DNA of 64,000 nt, from positions 1 through 64,000 of the forward strand of contig NZ_JACJRJ010000013.1 of NCBI RefSeq assembly GCF_014697195.1, in the 5' to 3' direction. Of the stretch, positions 63,355 through 64,000 are shown in pieces. Under the pieces are notes generated by a model. It did no database searches. It saw only the letters and a list, made by a program, of their open reading frames with translations, and was not told the DNA's origin. A program made the position numbers and the translations under genes. This DNA is from Cylindrospermum sp. FACHB-282. Lineage in GTDB: Bacteria; Cyanobacteriota; Cyanobacteriia; Cyanobacteriales; Nostocaceae. Positions within the stretch are counted from its first letter, which is position 1; every line of letters begins with the position of its first letter.

Positions 63355-64000
63355 ATGGGTGTTGAGTCAAGTGCTACATCGGATGAGGTGGTTAAACTAC
63401 CGACCAACGGACACAAGTCTGAAGTCAAAAATCATAAGCAAAAAAAGCTGCTACCACCTAGTAGTACCGCAGGAGAATTACCTCGCTCTTGGAAAATAGA
63501 GGATAGCGAAGACCTTTACCGGATTGAAGGTTGGGGACAGCCGTATTTCTCGATTAGTGCTGCTGGTCACGTGACCGTTTCTCCCAAGGGCGATCGCGGC
63601 GGTTCTCTAGACTTGTTTGAATTAGTCAATTCCTTGAAGCAGCGTAATTTGGGGCTACCGATGCTGATCCGCTTTTCCGATATTTTGGAAGACCGGATTG
63701 AGCGGTTGAACGCTTGTTTTGCCAAAGCGATCGCCCGTTATAATTACCCTGGCGTTTATCGCGGTGTGTTTCCCGTCAAATGTAACCAGCAACGGCACTT
63801 AATTGAAGATTTAGTCCGGTTTGGCAAACCCCATCAATTTGGGTTAGAAGCCGGTTCTAAGCCAGAATTGATGATTGCTCTGGCTTTGCTGGATACCCCA
63901 GGAGCTTTGTTAATCTGCAACGGCTACAAAGACCGAGAATACATTGAAACAGCAATGTTAGCCCAAAGACTAGGGCAAACGCCAATTATTGTTTTAGAGC
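63355..64000 (+). CDS. speA: Arginine decarboxylase, biosynthetic (5' part)
   Basis: The gene runs off the end of the window; 215 codons are seen. It starts with a low-complexity leader (about 45 residues), then WKIEDSEDLYRIEGWGQPYF, and the alanine-racemase-type barrel begins with FPVKCNQQRHLIEDL, carrying the PLP lysine. SpeA makes agmatine, the first step of polyamine synthesis in cyanobacteria. I use ATG 63355; in-frame GTG codons just upstream are possible starts. Confidence 0.9.
   Translation, partial: MGVESSATSDEVVKLPTNGHKSEVKNHKQKKLLPPSSTAGELPRSWKIEDSEDLYRIEGWGQPYFSISAAGHVTVSPKGDRGGSLDLFELVNSLKQRNLGLPMLIRFSDILEDRIERLNACFAKAIARYNYPGVYRGVFPVKCNQQRHLIEDLVRFGKPHQFGLEAGSKPELMIALALLDTPGALLICNGYKDREYIETAMLAQRLGQTPIIVLE

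Overview
The window comes from a filamentous, probably heterocyst-forming cyanobacterium of the Nostocales (Nostoc/Anabaena type). This rests on photosystem II genes (psbN, psbH), a beta-carboxysome operon, a CO2-uptake NDH-1 gene set, frequent GCGATCGC (HIP1) octamers, many short tandem repeats between genes, Uma2-family genes, a linked RRM protein/S21 pair and an NtcA-type promoter. No tRNA or rRNA gene was recognised.

Layout. 1-2.2 kb: end of a TnpB-type insertion sequence and two tandem Uma2 paralogues, each carrying the same palindromic element in frame. 2.3-13.6 kb: a carbon-concentrating island. ndhF4-ndhD4-cupB (constitutive CO2 uptake) lies on the minus strand and diverges from ccmK2-ccmK1-ccmL-ccmM-ccmN-ccmO, followed by a CmpR-like LysR regulator. 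CupB hydrates CO2 to bicarbonate at the thylakoid, CcmK/L/O build the shell, and CcmM/N organise Rubisco and carbonic anhydrase. 13.8-19.7 kb: a MuiA-like protein, hypotheticals, a third Uma2 gene and mnmE. 19.7-20.6 kb: gene-poor, with a 119-bp MITE-like element flanked by a 10-bp target duplication, then an NtcA-type promoter.

20.6-30.7 kb: nine co-directional genes (class III aminotransferase, glucokinase, hexitol-phosphatase-like HAD, EamA exporter, Tat-exported PhoD, zinc sorbitol-type dehydrogenase, SDR, LacD-type aldolase, DUF1349). This is the most unusual region. The aminotransferase, sugar-phosphate phosphatase and zinc polyol dehydrogenase together match the enzyme logic of azasugar (iminosugar) biosynthesis. 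Polyol or ketose catabolism is the main alternative.

30.9-38.6 kb: lipase, acyltransferase, a large cyanobacterial hypothetical, a GH38 alpha-mannosidase whose linker is made of genomic repeats, and a type II toxin-antitoxin locus with a broken toxin. 39.0-39.6 kb: a six-repeat CRISPR array without cas genes. 39.9-47 kb: core genes (psbN, psbH, tatA, pth, two rpsU copies, rsmI, pfkB-type kinase, cysQ, RRM protein). 47-64 kb: hypotheticals, a lipoprotein, methyltransferase, GT39, MarR, MFS exporter, SDR, an AbiTii-like gene, acs, an unknown gene pair, GNAT, a GT39 pseudogene, terC, ndk and the 5' part of speA.
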